From contig CAVTJX010000016.1 in NCBI GenBank assembly GCA_963735175.1, positions 496,001-560,000 on the forward strand: a stretch of 64,000 nt of DNA, written 5' to 3'. The notes under the pieces were generated by a model. It searched no databases, was not told the origin of the DNA, and was given only the letters and a program-made list of their open reading frames with translations. The stretch is from CAVTJX01 sp963735175. GTDB lineage: Bacteria; Electryoneota; RPQS01. Below are positions 29,459 to 39,566 of the stretch, in pieces (the first letter of the stretch is position 1; the number at the start of each line of letters is the position of its first letter). Both the position numbers and the translations under genes were made by a program.

Positions 29459-30175
29459 GTGGAAGCGCTGTGGGTCGCGCTGGCGGGCGCGCTGGTGTAT
29501 CTTGACACCACCGCGGTCGCACAGTTCATGATCTCGCAACCGCTGATCGCCTGTCCGTTGTGGGGTCTGGCCGTAGGGCGGCCGGAGATTGGACTGTTTT
29601 TCGGAGTGGCCTTCCAACTCATATGGCTGGGCAGTCTGCCGGTGGGCGCGGCAAAATTTCCCGAAGGCAACGTGGGCGCGCTGGTGGCGACGGCCCTGGC
29701 CGCGCGAATCGCGCCCTCAGCCGCCGGATTGCCGGCGTGGATCACACTCCTGACCGCTGCGGCCGTCGGCATTATCACCGCGCACGCGGGCTCGGAAGTG
29801 ACGCCGCTCGTGCGCCGCTTCCTCAGCGGGTATTGCGAACGTGTGGTGGCCGCCGCTCAGGCTGGGAAACGGGCCGCGTTCGCGCTGCTCTTCGGCGGAG
29901 CAATCGGCGTGCACGCGCTGGCGGGTTTCCTGTTGACACTGATTGCGTTTCTGGCGGGCAAATGGGTGCTGTCGCTGTATCTCGGCGACTTTGCCACGGC
30001 CGGGATCAATCCCGCGCTTGTAGCGCGCACTGATGAATTGTTATCGGGACTCTGGCCGGGGCTTTTGGGCGCGGGTGTGGCCGTGATTGTGGGGCGCTTT
30101 GTGCGGCGCTCGTCGTTCGGCTGGTTTGCCGGGGCCGCGCTGGCCGGAGTCGCGCTGGGGTGGCTATGGCTCTGA
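29459..30175 (+). CDS. PTS mannose/sorbose-family IIC permease subunit
   Basis: 238-aa polytopic membrane protein, the channel subunit of mannose-class PTS. It shows about seven hydrophobic segments and the family-like stretch GRPEIGLFFGVAFQLIWLGSLPVGAAKFPEGN, where the GAAxxPE motif is typical of EIIC-Man/Sor. GTG 29459 two bp after the ispB-like gene is chosen over an earlier in-frame ATG inside that gene. It overlaps IID by 10 bp or more. No IIA or IIB gene is in the window, so sugar phosphorylation needs proteins encoded elsewhere, or the pair has another role. Confidence 0.83.
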   Translation: MEALWVALAGALVYLDTTAVAQFMISQPLIACPLWGLAVGRPEIGLFFGVAFQLIWLGSLPVGAAKFPEGNVGALVATALAARIAPSAAGLPAWITLLTAAAVGIITAHAGSEVTPLVRRFLSGYCERVVAAAQAGKRAAFALLFGGAIGVHALAGFLLTLIAFLAGKWVLSLYLGDFATAGINPALVARTDELLSGLWPGLLGAGVAVIVGRFVRRSSFGWFAGAALAGVALGWLWL

Positions 30176-30915
30176 CCCGCGGCGAAGCCTGGACGCTGGC
30201 GGCACGCTCGCTGCTGTTACAGGTGCTGCTCAACTATCGCACGATGCAAGGCGGCGGCTATCTCTTTACGCTCTGGCCGTGGTTGCGAAAGACGCGTACC
30301 AAAGCTCCCGAAGTGCGCGCCTGCGGCAACTATTTGAACGCGCATCCGGTGCTGGCGACATTGGCCATTGGCGCGCTGCGCCGGCGCGTGGAAGAACGGG
30401 ACACGGAACAGGATCCCGCCGCATTTGCCGAGTGGCAAAACACGCTGTGCGGGCCGCTGGGCGTCATGGGCGACGCGCTCATCTGGGATCGCTGGAAGCC
30501 GATTTTGTTTTCGCTGGGTGTGTTTGTCATGCTCTGGCGGCCCACGCTGGAGACGTGGTATAGCGTCGCCGTCGGGACGCTGCTGCTGTACAATCTGCCG
30601 CTGATTTATCTGCGGGTGTGGGGCGTGCGCGCGGGCTACCGCCTGGGCGCAGACGTGCTGCTGGCGTTGCAGCGTCCGTTGTTCAGCCGGGTGCGCCGCA
30701 TCCTGAGTATTGCGGGGGCGATAACGGCGGGACTGTTACTGGCTGGGGGATTGGTGCGCACGGCCACCGATTCGCTGCTGCCGGGCGGCCAGTTTCTCGT
30801 GGCTTTTGCCGCCGCACTGTTGGGCATCCGGTTGCGCTGGTCGCTCACCTGGTTGATATTTGTGTCCATCGGCGTGGCGATCCTCTTACCGTTCGCCGTC
30901 TCCTGGCTGCAATAA
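30166..30915 (+). CDS. PTS mannose/sorbose-family IID subunit
   Basis: About 249 aa. N-terminal soluble helices with the EIID signature region LLLQVLLNYRTMQGGGYLFT and WNxxxMQ-like residues, then FAEWQNTLCGPLGVMGDALIWDRWKPI (the GxxGDxxxW signature of EIID) and four or five C-terminal membrane segments. ATG 30166 is chosen; GTG 30160 is an alternative. It overlaps the IIC gene, so the two are coupled and should form the membrane complex. A pyrimidine-rich tract and HPr follow. Confidence 0.85.
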   Translation: MALTRGEAWTLAARSLLLQVLLNYRTMQGGGYLFTLWPWLRKTRTKAPEVRACGNYLNAHPVLATLAIGALRRRVEERDTEQDPAAFAEWQNTLCGPLGVMGDALIWDRWKPILFSLGVFVMLWRPTLETWYSVAVGTLLLYNLPLIYLRVWGVRAGYRLGADVLLALQRPLFSRVRRILSIAGAITAGLLLAGGLVRTATDSLLPGGQFLVAFAAALLGIRLRWSLTWLIFVSIGVAILLPFAVSWLQ

Positions 30916-30971
30916 ACTCCGTCATTCTTTGTTTTTCGTTCTTCGTTTTTCGTTCATCGTTACCCTTTCCT

Positions 30972-31238
30972 GTGATTCAAAAAGAATTCACCCTGTTAAA
31001 CCGGCTGGGGCTGCATATCCGCCCCGCCGCGCAGTTCACAAAGATCGCCTCGCGCTACAAGGCGGATGTGTTTCTGATTCGCGACGGCATGCGCATCAAC
31101 GCCAAGAGCATTATGGGCGTGATGATGCTGGCCGCCGGGATGGGCGCCAAGCTGACCCTGGAGTGCATCGGCGAAGACGAAGAGGCCTTGTGCAAGGAAC
31201 TGCTGGAGTTGATTGAGAATAAATTCCATGAAGAGTGA
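30972..31238 (+). CDS. ptsH: HPr phosphocarrier protein
   Basis: 88 aa, normal HPr size. GTG start at 30972 places the phospho-acceptor His15 in LNRLGLHIRPAA and the regulatory Ser46 in NAKSIMGVMML at the standard positions. Ser46 conservation implies control by an HPr kinase/phosphorylase, although hprK is not in the window. The reading frame extends far upstream but has no ATG; the match of His15/Ser46 numbering decides the start. It overlaps ptsI by 11 bp. Confidence 0.93.
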   Translation: MIQKEFTLLNRLGLHIRPAAQFTKIASRYKADVFLIRDGMRINAKSIMGVMMLAAGMGAKLTLECIGEDEEALCKELLELIENKFHEE

Positions 31239-33045
31239 TTCGACTCCCCCTGCCGCGCCGCGGAAGAGAACGGCGCGGGAAGCCATTCTGCGTGGCGTGC
31301 CCGCCTCGCCCGGCATCTCCATCGGCCGCGTGCATCTGCTGATCCCAGAGCAATTCGAGGTGCTGCCGCGCAAGCTCGCGCCCGCCGAAATCGAAGCGGA
31401 GTTGGCGCTGTTTTCCCACGCGCTCGACCAGACGCGTGAGGCGATCACCAAATCGCGCGAGCGGGCGCTGGCCGTGGCCGGCGTCGCCGTGGGCAAGATC
31501 TTCGACGCGCATTTGATGATTCTCGACGACGTGGTGTTTCAGGAGCAGGTGCGGTCGCGCGTGGAGCGCGAACAGTTCAGCGTGGACTATATCGTCAACG
31601 ACCTGCTGCAGCAGAACATCGAGATGATGCAGAAGCAGGCGGGGGAACTCTTTCGCGAACGCGCCGCGGACATCCGCGACGTGCGCAACCGCCTCGTGCG
31701 CTTTCTGCGCGGCGAGGGCGACGCGTCGCCGCAGCATTTTTCCGAGCCGGTAATTCTCGTGGCGCCGGACCTCTCCCCCACCGACACGCTGCACATCGAC
31801 CGCACGCATATCCACGGCCTCGCCGCCGATACGGGCGGCCTGACGTCGCACACGGCGATTCTCGCGCGCTCGCTGGAAATTCCCGCCGTGGTCGGCCTCG
31901 GCAATCTGTCGACGCTCGTGAAGGACGGCGATCCGATCATCATGAACGGCAATTCGGGCAAGGTCATTCATCTTTCCGAGCGAGACCACGCCGCCGAATA
32001 CCACGCCAAGCAGGACCGCTACCAGTCGTTCCAAAGCGCCCTCGCGAATCTGAAGGATGATCCCGCCACCACCACCGACGGCCACGAAATCCAGCTTTGG
32101 GGCAACATCGAACTGCCCTTCGAGGCGGAATCGGTGCTCAGCCACGGCGGCCGGGGCGTAGGTTTATTCCGCAGCGAATTCTTGTTTCTGACACGCGACA
32201 CCGTGCCCTCGGAAAATGAGCAGGCCGCCACCTACGACAAAGCGGCGGAAGTGATGGCGCCGAATCCGCTCGTGATCCGCACCTTCGACCTCGGCGGCGA
32301 CAAGCTGCACGGCTCCATCAATCTGCGCCAGGAAAAGAACCCCTTCCTCGGTTACCGCGCGATCCGCGTCTCGCTCACACGCCGCGACCTCTTCCGCACA
32401 CAGCTCCGCGCCATCCTCCGCGCCTCGCGGCACGGCAACGTGCGCGTGATGTTTCCGTTTATTTCCGGTTTGGAAGAGCTGCGCGAAGCCAAGGCCGTGC
32501 TGGCCGAAGCCGAAGCGGAACTCGCGCGCGAGCGCGTGCCGCACGACCACCAGTACAAGGTGGGGATCATGGTGGAACTGCCGTCGGCGGTGGCCATGGC
32601 CGACAAGCTCGCCGAGGAGTGCGATTTCTTCTCCATCGGCACCAACGATCTGATCCAGTACGCCGTCGCCGCCGATCGCGGCAACGAAATGGTTTCGAGC
32701 TACTATCGCAGCTTCCACCCCGCCGTGATCCGCATGATCCAGATGACGGTAAAGGCCGCGCACAAGGCGAAGACTCCGATTCCCGTGGCGATCTGCGGCG
32801 AGTTGGGCGCGAATCCGCTGGCCACGCCGTTGCTTGTCGGCCTCGATCTCGACGAGATCTCGACCAATGCCGCGTCGATTCCCGAAATCAAGAAGATCGT
32901 GCGCACTCTGTCCTACAGCGATTGCCAGAAGATCGCGGCCCGCGTGCTGCGCATGGGCACCGCCGCCGAAATCACGCATCTACTCGCCAGCGAACTGAAG
33001 TCCCGGCTGGCTGATTTTCCGATCTGGTTCTCGCAGGAAGCTTAG
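31228..33045 (+). CDS. ptsI: PTS enzyme I (PEP-protein phosphotransferase)
   Basis: 605 aa, intact, cytoplasmic. Transfers phosphate from PEP to HPr. N-terminal domain with active-site His208 in GGLTSHTAILARS, then the linker and C-terminal PEP-binding barrel with GGRGVGLFRSEFLF, RTFDLGGDK, the NPFLGYRAIR motif, EECDFFSIGTNDLIQY and catalytic Cys in PVAICGELG. ATG 31228 inside the end of ptsH is chosen over 31213. With IIC, IID and HPr it forms an incomplete PTS set. Confidence 0.95.
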   Translation: MKSDSTPPAAPRKRTAREAILRGVPASPGISIGRVHLLIPEQFEVLPRKLAPAEIEAELALFSHALDQTREAITKSRERALAVAGVAVGKIFDAHLMILDDVVFQEQVRSRVEREQFSVDYIVNDLLQQNIEMMQKQAGELFRERAADIRDVRNRLVRFLRGEGDASPQHFSEPVILVAPDLSPTDTLHIDRTHIHGLAADTGGLTSHTAILARSLEIPAVVGLGNLSTLVKDGDPIIMNGNSGKVIHLSERDHAAEYHAKQDRYQSFQSALANLKDDPATTTDGHEIQLWGNIELPFEAESVLSHGGRGVGLFRSEFLFLTRDTVPSENEQAATYDKAAEVMAPNPLVIRTFDLGGDKLHGSINLRQEKNPFLGYRAIRVSLTRRDLFRTQLRAILRASRHGNVRVMFPFISGLEELREAKAVLAEAEAELARERVPHDHQYKVGIMVELPSAVAMADKLAEECDFFSIGTNDLIQYAVAADRGNEMVSSYYRSFHPAVIRMIQMTVKAAHKAKTPIPVAICGELGANPLATPLLVGLDLDEISTNAASIPEIKKIVRTLSYSDCQKIAARVLRMGTAAEITHLLASELKSRLADFPIWFSQEA

Positions 33046-33130
33046 GCAGCGTGCGACGCTGCACCCGATGTCGCTGGCGCCGGTGATTGCCGCGCTTCGC
33101 TTGCTGAATTCTGCCAACGCATAAGAACGC

Positions 33131-33156
33131 CGCGCGGGGTTTCCTTACCCCGCGCG
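33131..33156. repeat. element-A palindromic repeat
   Basis: Nine-bp stem CGCGCGGGG/CCCCGCGCG with an 8-nt loop TTTCCTTA, in the 249-bp spacer after ptsI. A GGATTCCGGCCGG motif follows at 33166, as it follows element A near 28174. Same family as 28020, 57900 and 61505. It may also terminate ptsI transcription, but there is no T run. Confidence 0.7.
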
Positions 33157-33294
33157 TTCCGACACGGATTCCGGCCGGGTTTCTGTATTCGCCCGCGCCG
33201 TCGTCCTGCGCATGCCCAACCCGGCTCGGCCGGTGTTTAAAGGGCCCATCTTCGTACTTCGTTTCTTCCCCATCCTTCATCCGTCATACGTCTC

Positions 33295-34357
33295 TTGAAA
33301 GCAATTAACCTCTCCCCCGACCGGCTCAAATCCCTCGACCCCGAGAATATGCTGGGCAAGACGCTCGAACTGCCGCAGCAAATTCAAACGGGCGTTTCTC
33401 TGGGCCGTGAGTTTTCTAAAGTCGCATTCTCTGCTGCGCGTGTCTGACCTCGATTGGTGCGGCCTCGGCGGCAGCGCGGTCGCGGGCGATCTGTTGCAGG
33501 GACTGGGCTACGAGCCGCCGGCATTGCCGATGCGCATTCGCGTCAACCGTTACCCACGGTCCTCGGCGCTGCCCCGGCTCGTCAGCAGCTATTCGGGCAA
33601 TACCGTCGAATCGGTCGCCGCCTTCCAGGATGTCTCGCCCGCCCAAATCTGGCTTTCCATGAGCAGCGGCGGGCGTCTGGCAACGCTGGCCAAAGCCGCC
33701 CGTGTACCGCACATAACATTGCCGGGTGGGTATCTGCCCCGGGCGGCGGTGGGCTTCGGCTTAGGCGCGATGCTGGCAATATTCGACGAACTCTATAATT
33801 TTCATGGAGCAAGCGATTTTGACGCCGCTCTTCCCTTGCTCAGACACGATGCCGAACTCTATAGCAAACTCGAAATCGGCATAAATCCTGCACTGGAGTT
33901 AGCCGCCAAGTTGGTAGATCGCACGCCCGTGATTTATACGGTCGATGGTTTGTCTATACCAGCACTGGAGATCCGTTTCCGAGCGCAACTGGCGGAGAAC
34001 AGCAAAGTCTGGTCGCACGGCGCGGCATTGCCCGAGTTGGCCCACAATGAGGTGGAATCCCTGGCCTTTTTGGGGCAACTTCTGCCTCCGCCGGTGGTTG
34101 TCTTTTTAGGGAGCTGGTCTCTGCCGTTTCCCGATCCGCGACCGGGATTACACAAACTGTTAGCGAACCTGCGGATTACGCCGATTGTCCTGGACCCGAC
34201 GGAACTCTGGGGGCCGTCCCTCAGCCGCATGGCCAGCGGCCTGCGACTCATGCTTCTATTAGATGCGGCCACAGTCTACCTCGCACTTCTGCGAGCGGAA
34301 AATCCGGCAGATATCCCCCTGATCACCGCGCTGAAAGAATCCTCTCCCCTGCCTTGA
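33295..34357 (+). CDS. bifunctional phosphoglucose/phosphomannose isomerase-like SIS protein (one +1 frame break)
   Basis: About 354 aa joined. The N-terminal frame from TTG 33295 (LKAINLSPDRLKSLDPENML ... LPQQIQTG) matches the usual start of the PGI/PMI family, then shifts by one base near 33430 to GLGGSAVAGDLL, the GGSA signature of SIS sugar isomerases. VSSYSGNTVE is the phosphate-binding SYSGNT motif, and LPELAHNEVES is the active-site Glu/His region. ATG 33349 is another possible start. Reaction: interconversion of fructose-6-P with glucose-6-P and/or mannose-6-P, feeding sugar nucleotides with the next gene. A pyrimidine-rich spacer precedes it. Confidence 0.82.
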
Positions 34358-34432
34358 AATGCTGGAGGATTTTCGCTAAGTTTATTGGATAGATTTGCCG
34401 TGAACCTGTCTTAAATTTCAACCCCCTCCCCG

Positions 34433-35434
34433 TTGAAAGCGATCATTCCCGTGGCCGGGGTAGGCTCGCGCCTCCGCCCCCACACGTTCACCCAGCCCAA
34501 GGTTCTGCTGAATGTCGCCGGGAAACCGATTCTCGGCCACATTCTGGACACGCTTGAAGCATCCGGCGTCACGAAGATCTCGCTTGTCGTCGGCCAGATG
34601 GCCGATTTGATCGAGGCCTACGTCAGCAAGCACCACAAGCTGCCCGCCGAGTACATTGAGCAACCCGAACCGCGCGGTCTGGCCGACGCCGTTTCGCTGG
34701 GCCTGCACGAGGATGACAAGGAAGTGCTGGTCATCCTCGGCGACACGATTTTCGAGACCAATCTCCGCGAGGTCATCCGCGGCATGCCGACGACGAGTCT
34801 CGGCGTGCGCACGGTGGAAGACCCGCGCCGCTTCGGCGTAGTGGAAGTCTCGGCCGACGGCCTCGTCACGCGGCTCGTGGAAAAGCCCGAGAATCCGCGC
34901 TCCAAACTGGTGCTGGTGGGTATCTACCTGATCCGCAACGCGCCGCTGTTGCGCCGCTGCATCAATACGCTCTTTGAGCGCCAGTTGACGACGCGCGGCG
35001 AATACCAACTCACCGACGCCTTACAGCTCATGATCGAGGAAGGCGAGAAGATCAGCACCTTCCCCGTCAGCGACTGGTTCGACTGCGGCAAGCCGGAAAC
35101 ACTGCTCGCCACCAACCGCCATTTGCTGGATAAGAAGAGCCGCAACGGCAGCGCCGAGCAGCGTGAAGGCGCGCTGGTGGTGCCGCCGGTCTACATTCAC
35201 CCCACCGCGGTGCTGGAGCGGGCCATCGTTGGCCCCTACGCCACGCTGGACGCCGGCGCGGTGGTGCGCGACGCGATGGTCCGGGACAGCATCCTCGGCG
35301 CGGGCGCGCTCGTGGAGCGGGCGCTGGTCGCGGGCTCGCTGGTGGGCAACAATTCCGTCATCACCGGCGATTTCCAGCGCTATAATCTCGGCGACTCTTC
35401 GGAAATCTCCTCCGGCCCGGATCTGGACGCGTGA
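34433..35434 (+). CDS. sugar-1-phosphate nucleotidyltransferase (RmlA/GlmU-like)
   Basis: 333 aa. N-terminal nucleotidyltransferase fold: KAIIPVAGVGSRLRPHTFTQPKVLLNVAGKP (signature Gly-x-Gly-x-Arg-(x)n-Pro-Lys), ILGDTIF metal site, EKPENPRSK. C-terminal hexapeptide-repeat-like segment VLERAIVGPYATLDAGAVV, indicating a left-handed beta helix fragment. TTG start at 34433 sits directly before KAIIPVAG. Makes an NDP-sugar from a sugar-1-phosphate; thymidylyl or uridylyl transfer cannot be separated by eye. It precedes a terminator and metK. Confidence 0.87.
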   Translation: MKAIIPVAGVGSRLRPHTFTQPKVLLNVAGKPILGHILDTLEASGVTKISLVVGQMADLIEAYVSKHHKLPAEYIEQPEPRGLADAVSLGLHEDDKEVLVILGDTIFETNLREVIRGMPTTSLGVRTVEDPRRFGVVEVSADGLVTRLVEKPENPRSKLVLVGIYLIRNAPLLRRCINTLFERQLTTRGEYQLTDALQLMIEEGEKISTFPVSDWFDCGKPETLLATNRHLLDKKSRNGSAEQREGALVVPPVYIHPTAVLERAIVGPYATLDAGAVVRDAMVRDSILGAGALVERALVAGSLVGNNSVITGDFQRYNLGDSSEISSGPDLDA

Positions 35435-35473
35435 CTCCCGATTTACAATCTGATAGTTGATGGATAGTGACGA

Positions 35474-35512
35474 CCGCGTCCGCCTCCGGGCGAAGCGGAC
35501 ACGGTGTTTTTG
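35474..35512 (+). terminator. intrinsic terminator between nucleotidyltransferase gene and metK
   Basis: Stem CCGCGTCCGC/GCGGACACGG (one G-T pair) with loop TCCGGGCGAA, followed by TGTTTTTG. The 98-bp spacer shows nothing resembling a SAM riboswitch. Confidence 0.75.
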
Positions 35513-35532
35513 TTCGCCCGTGAAAGAAGACC

Positions 35533-36656
<1,124 letters not shown>

Positions 36657-36660
<4 letters not shown>

Positions 36661-37980
36661 GCCCGACCAAAGCCGCCGTTAAAAAGAAAGCCGCACCCGC
36701 CGGCCCGAAGACCATGACGCAGCCGTATCACGTGAAAGACCTGGGCCTTGCCACTGCCGGCAAGAACCGCATTCTCTGGGCCGACCGCGACATGCCGGTG
36801 CTGGCCGAGATCCGCGCCCGTTTTGAAAAAGAAAAGCCCCTCAAGGGTCATCGCATGTCGGCCTGCCTGCACGTCACCGCCGAAACGGCGAACCTGATGC
36901 GCACGCTGAAGGCCGGCGGCGCGGACCTCGTGCTTGTCGCCTCGAACCCGCTCTCCACGCAGGACGACGTGGCCGCCGCGCTGGTGAAGGACTTCGGCAT
37001 GCGCGTCTATTCGCATCAAGGGCGAGGACCGCGACACCTACTATTCGCACCTCGACGCCGCCATGCGCTTCGCGCCGACGATCACCATGGACGACGGCGC
37101 CGACCTCGTCCACGGCCTGCACACGACGCACCGCGACTTTGCCAAGAACATCATCGCCAGTCTCGAAGAGACCACCACCGGCGTCATCCGCCTGCGGGCC
37201 CTGGAGCGCCAGGGCGAGCTGATCTTCCCGGTCTTCGCCGTCAACGACGCCGAGACCAAGCACCTGTTCGACAACCGCTACGGCACGGGCCAGTCGACCC
37301 TCGACGGCATCATCCGCGCCACCGACGTGCTGATCGCCGGGCGCACCGTGGTGGTCGCCGGCTACGGCTGGTGCGGCAAGGGCGTCGCCATGCGCGCCCG
37401 CGGCCACGGCGCCGACGTGATCGTCACCGAGATCAATCCGATCCGCGCGCTCGAAGCCCGCATGGACGGCTTCCGCGTCATGCCCATGGCCCAGGCCGCG
37501 CCCATCGGCGACATCTTCTGCACCGTCACCGGCAACATGCACGTGATCCGTCCCGAGCACTTCGCGAAGATGAAGGACGAGGCGATCGTCTGCAACAGCG
37601 GCCACTTCGACGTCGAACTGGATCTCGAAGGTCTCGCCAAGCTCGCCAAGAAGGTGGAGAAGAACGTCGTGCCCTTCGTCGACCGTTACACGCTGCCCTC
37701 GGGCAACAAGGTGATGATCATCGCCGAAGGCCGCCTCGTGAACCTCGGCGCGGCGCACGGCCATCCGGCTTCGGTGATGGACATGAGTTTCGCCACGCAG
37801 GCGCTGACGACCGAATATGCGATCAAGCATGCCAAGAAACTGAGCGTCGCCGTGCATAATGTGCCGATCGCGATCGAAGAATATATCGCCACCACGAAGT
37901 TGGCGACGATGGGCAGCAAGATCGACAAGCTCACGGCCGAGCAGAAGAAGTACCTGTCGTCCTGGAACATGGGAACCTGA
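36657..37980 (+). CDS. ahcY: adenosylhomocysteinase (one +1 frame break)
   Basis: Hydrolyses S-adenosylhomocysteine to adenosine and homocysteine, restarting the methyl cycle with metK. N-terminal 120 residues (KKKAAPAGPK leader, then the DLGLATAGKNRILWADRDMP start of the catalytic domain and HVTAETANLM) read in frame 1; near 37015 (VYS/IKGED) the frame moves by one base to EDRDTYYSHLDA. NAD-binding motif VAGYGWCGKG, NSGHFDVE and EGRLVNLGAAHGHP are intact. The C-terminus ends KKYLSSWNMGT; the classical terminal KPDHYRY is absent, as in shorter forms. A perfect hairpin follows at 38027. Confidence 0.93.
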
Positions 37981-38026
37981 CCTCAACTAACTTATGCACA
38001 GGCAAATTATGTACATCGCAACTGTG

Positions 38027-38058
38027 CACGAAAGACGGAGCCTGCTCCGTCTTTCGTG
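38027..38058 (+). terminator. perfect 14-bp hairpin after ahcY
   Basis: CACGAAAGACGGAG, loop CCTG, CTCCGTCTTTCGTG. It ends only 11 bp before the ATG of the next lipoprotein gene and has no downstream T run. Position suggests the end of metK-ahcY transcription; alternatively it acts on translation of the lipoprotein gene. Confidence 0.6.
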
Positions 38059-38069
38059 CTGTCGGTCTG

Positions 38070-39566
38070 GTGCTGATGCTATTGGTGGCGGGTTGTTCGC
38101 TGCCGAAAGCGCCGGCAGACCTCGCGTGGGATACCCATCTCATACTTCCCTTCGGCGTCAGCACCTATGGCATGAATGATCTCGTCAGCACGCCGGACGA
38201 GCTTCAAACCAACGGCTCGGGTATCGGCATTGACAGTACGGGGCTCCTTTACTTCAGCACGTTCACGGAAATGGAAGTGCCGATCAAGGATTCACTCGTG
38301 ATCACGCCGATTGCCAGCGGCACGCCTTCTTCACCGGATCCGCAGAAGCCGACGGGGATTACGGAGATTACGCTGCCCGTGGAGTTTCCGGCGCAGCAGC
38401 ACCGGTTGACTACGGGATTGATCGAGAGCGGTTCACTGACACTGCAGATTTCCAATCTGACCTCGGCCTTGCCGGAATCGATCACGGTGATTATCCCGAA
38501 TTTCAAAGTGGATCAGTTTGACAATCCGCTGACCGTTCGCGTTGTGGCGGCCTCCGGCACCACGGTCAGCCGCACGGTGCAATTGGCGGGCGACTCTCTG
38601 ACGCCTTCGGGGACGACGCCGCAGTCCATTGACGTCCGCATCCTGGCGCCGGGCTCCATTGCGGTGCGGGTCCACGTGCAGACCACGCGGATTCTCTTCA
38701 GTTATTACGTGGGTGTGGTCAACGGCCTCGTTATTCACGCCCGCAATGCGAGCACCTCGGTGAAGCCTATGCCCGAAGGCTGGGAAGCGATTCATCCGGT
38801 GGACGTTCAGGCGTTCGCGCATATTCTGCCCGGCATGGACGCCACGACCGACGTCAGCCTGACACTCCATTCCTCGAAAAACGGGAACCTGGTGGACACC
38901 GCTCATGTCACCGCGGCGAACATCGACCTCGGAACGGATACGACTCTGGTACGGCCCGGCCTGGCCGGCATGATCGCGCAATTCCCCGACACGGTTGAAG
39001 CCACGGGATTCCTCACACTGCACGGTCCGATCGAGAGCCTGGTAGCGGACAGTGTGAAGATGGAAATCGAGATGCGTTCGGCGCTGGCCTTTACCCTCGA
39101 TACGCTGGTGGCTCCCGGCGAAACGCGCAGCCTGGAAGGCGGCAACGACGCCAAGGATATTCAGAGCGGCAGCATGAAGTTCCGCATCTGGAACCGCCTG
39201 CCCGTCGGCGGCCGGGTGGTCGTCTATGTCGGCTATTCGCACGACAAGGTCTTTGACCGCACGCCCGATCTTGGCGACAGCGTCTATGTTCTGGCCGAAG
39301 CGCCCGTGGCTCTACCGACGATCAATCCGACCACCGGTCGCCCCACCGATGAGGAATTCTCTGAGTTCACAACCACGATCACCGACGACCTGCTTAACGT
39401 CTTCAAGGCGGATTCGCTTTACACGCGCACCGAAGTCCGCCTCGGCGGTTCGGACGGAGAAATCCGCCGCGCCTATGGCGATGACTACGTCAAGGTCCAA
39501 GTGATCGCTGATATCCTGTACCGCATAGACACCGCTTCGAATGACAACGACGAGGGGGACAACTGA
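38070..39566 (+). CDS. lipoprotein of unknown function paired with an outer-membrane protein
   Basis: 498 aa. A lipobox LLVAGCS near the start gives a predicted acylated Cys. The signal h-region is short from ATG 38070; in-frame GTG 38064 is an alternative, and the sequence upstream (FRAVGLVLM) would make a better signal if translation began earlier or if a base were lost. The body is beta-rich with repeated Ser/Thr strands (SLTLQISNLTSALPESITVIIP; VTAANIDLGTDTTLV) and no recognised domain. The stop overlaps the start of the next gene (TGATG), so the pair is translationally coupled. Confidence 0.7.
   Translation: MLMLLVAGCSLPKAPADLAWDTHLILPFGVSTYGMNDLVSTPDELQTNGSGIGIDSTGLLYFSTFTEMEVPIKDSLVITPIASGTPSSPDPQKPTGITEITLPVEFPAQQHRLTTGLIESGSLTLQISNLTSALPESITVIIPNFKVDQFDNPLTVRVVAASGTTVSRTVQLAGDSLTPSGTTPQSIDVRILAPGSIAVRVHVQTTRILFSYYVGVVNGLVIHARNASTSVKPMPEGWEAIHPVDVQAFAHILPGMDATTDVSLTLHSSKNGNLVDTAHVTAANIDLGTDTTLVRPGLAGMIAQFPDTVEATGFLTLHGPIESLVADSVKMEIEMRSALAFTLDTLVAPGETRSLEGGNDAKDIQSGSMKFRIWNRLPVGGRVVVYVGYSHDKVFDRTPDLGDSVYVLAEAPVALPTINPTTGRPTDEEFSEFTTTITDDLLNVFKADSLYTRTEVRLGGSDGEIRRAYGDDYVKVQVIADILYRIDTASNDNDEGDN

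Noticed and set aside
35435..35532. SAM riboswitch before metK
   Set aside because: The 98 bp contain only a terminator hairpin; no SAM-I core sequence can be seen.
37994..38179. Small plus-strand ORF before the lipoprotein
   Set aside because: It spans the hairpin and the true lipoprotein start in another frame; no conserved features.
38091..38400. Possible upstream in-frame extension of the lipoprotein
   Set aside because: No start codon with a ribosome-binding site in that frame; the lipobox near 38070 fits the shorter start.
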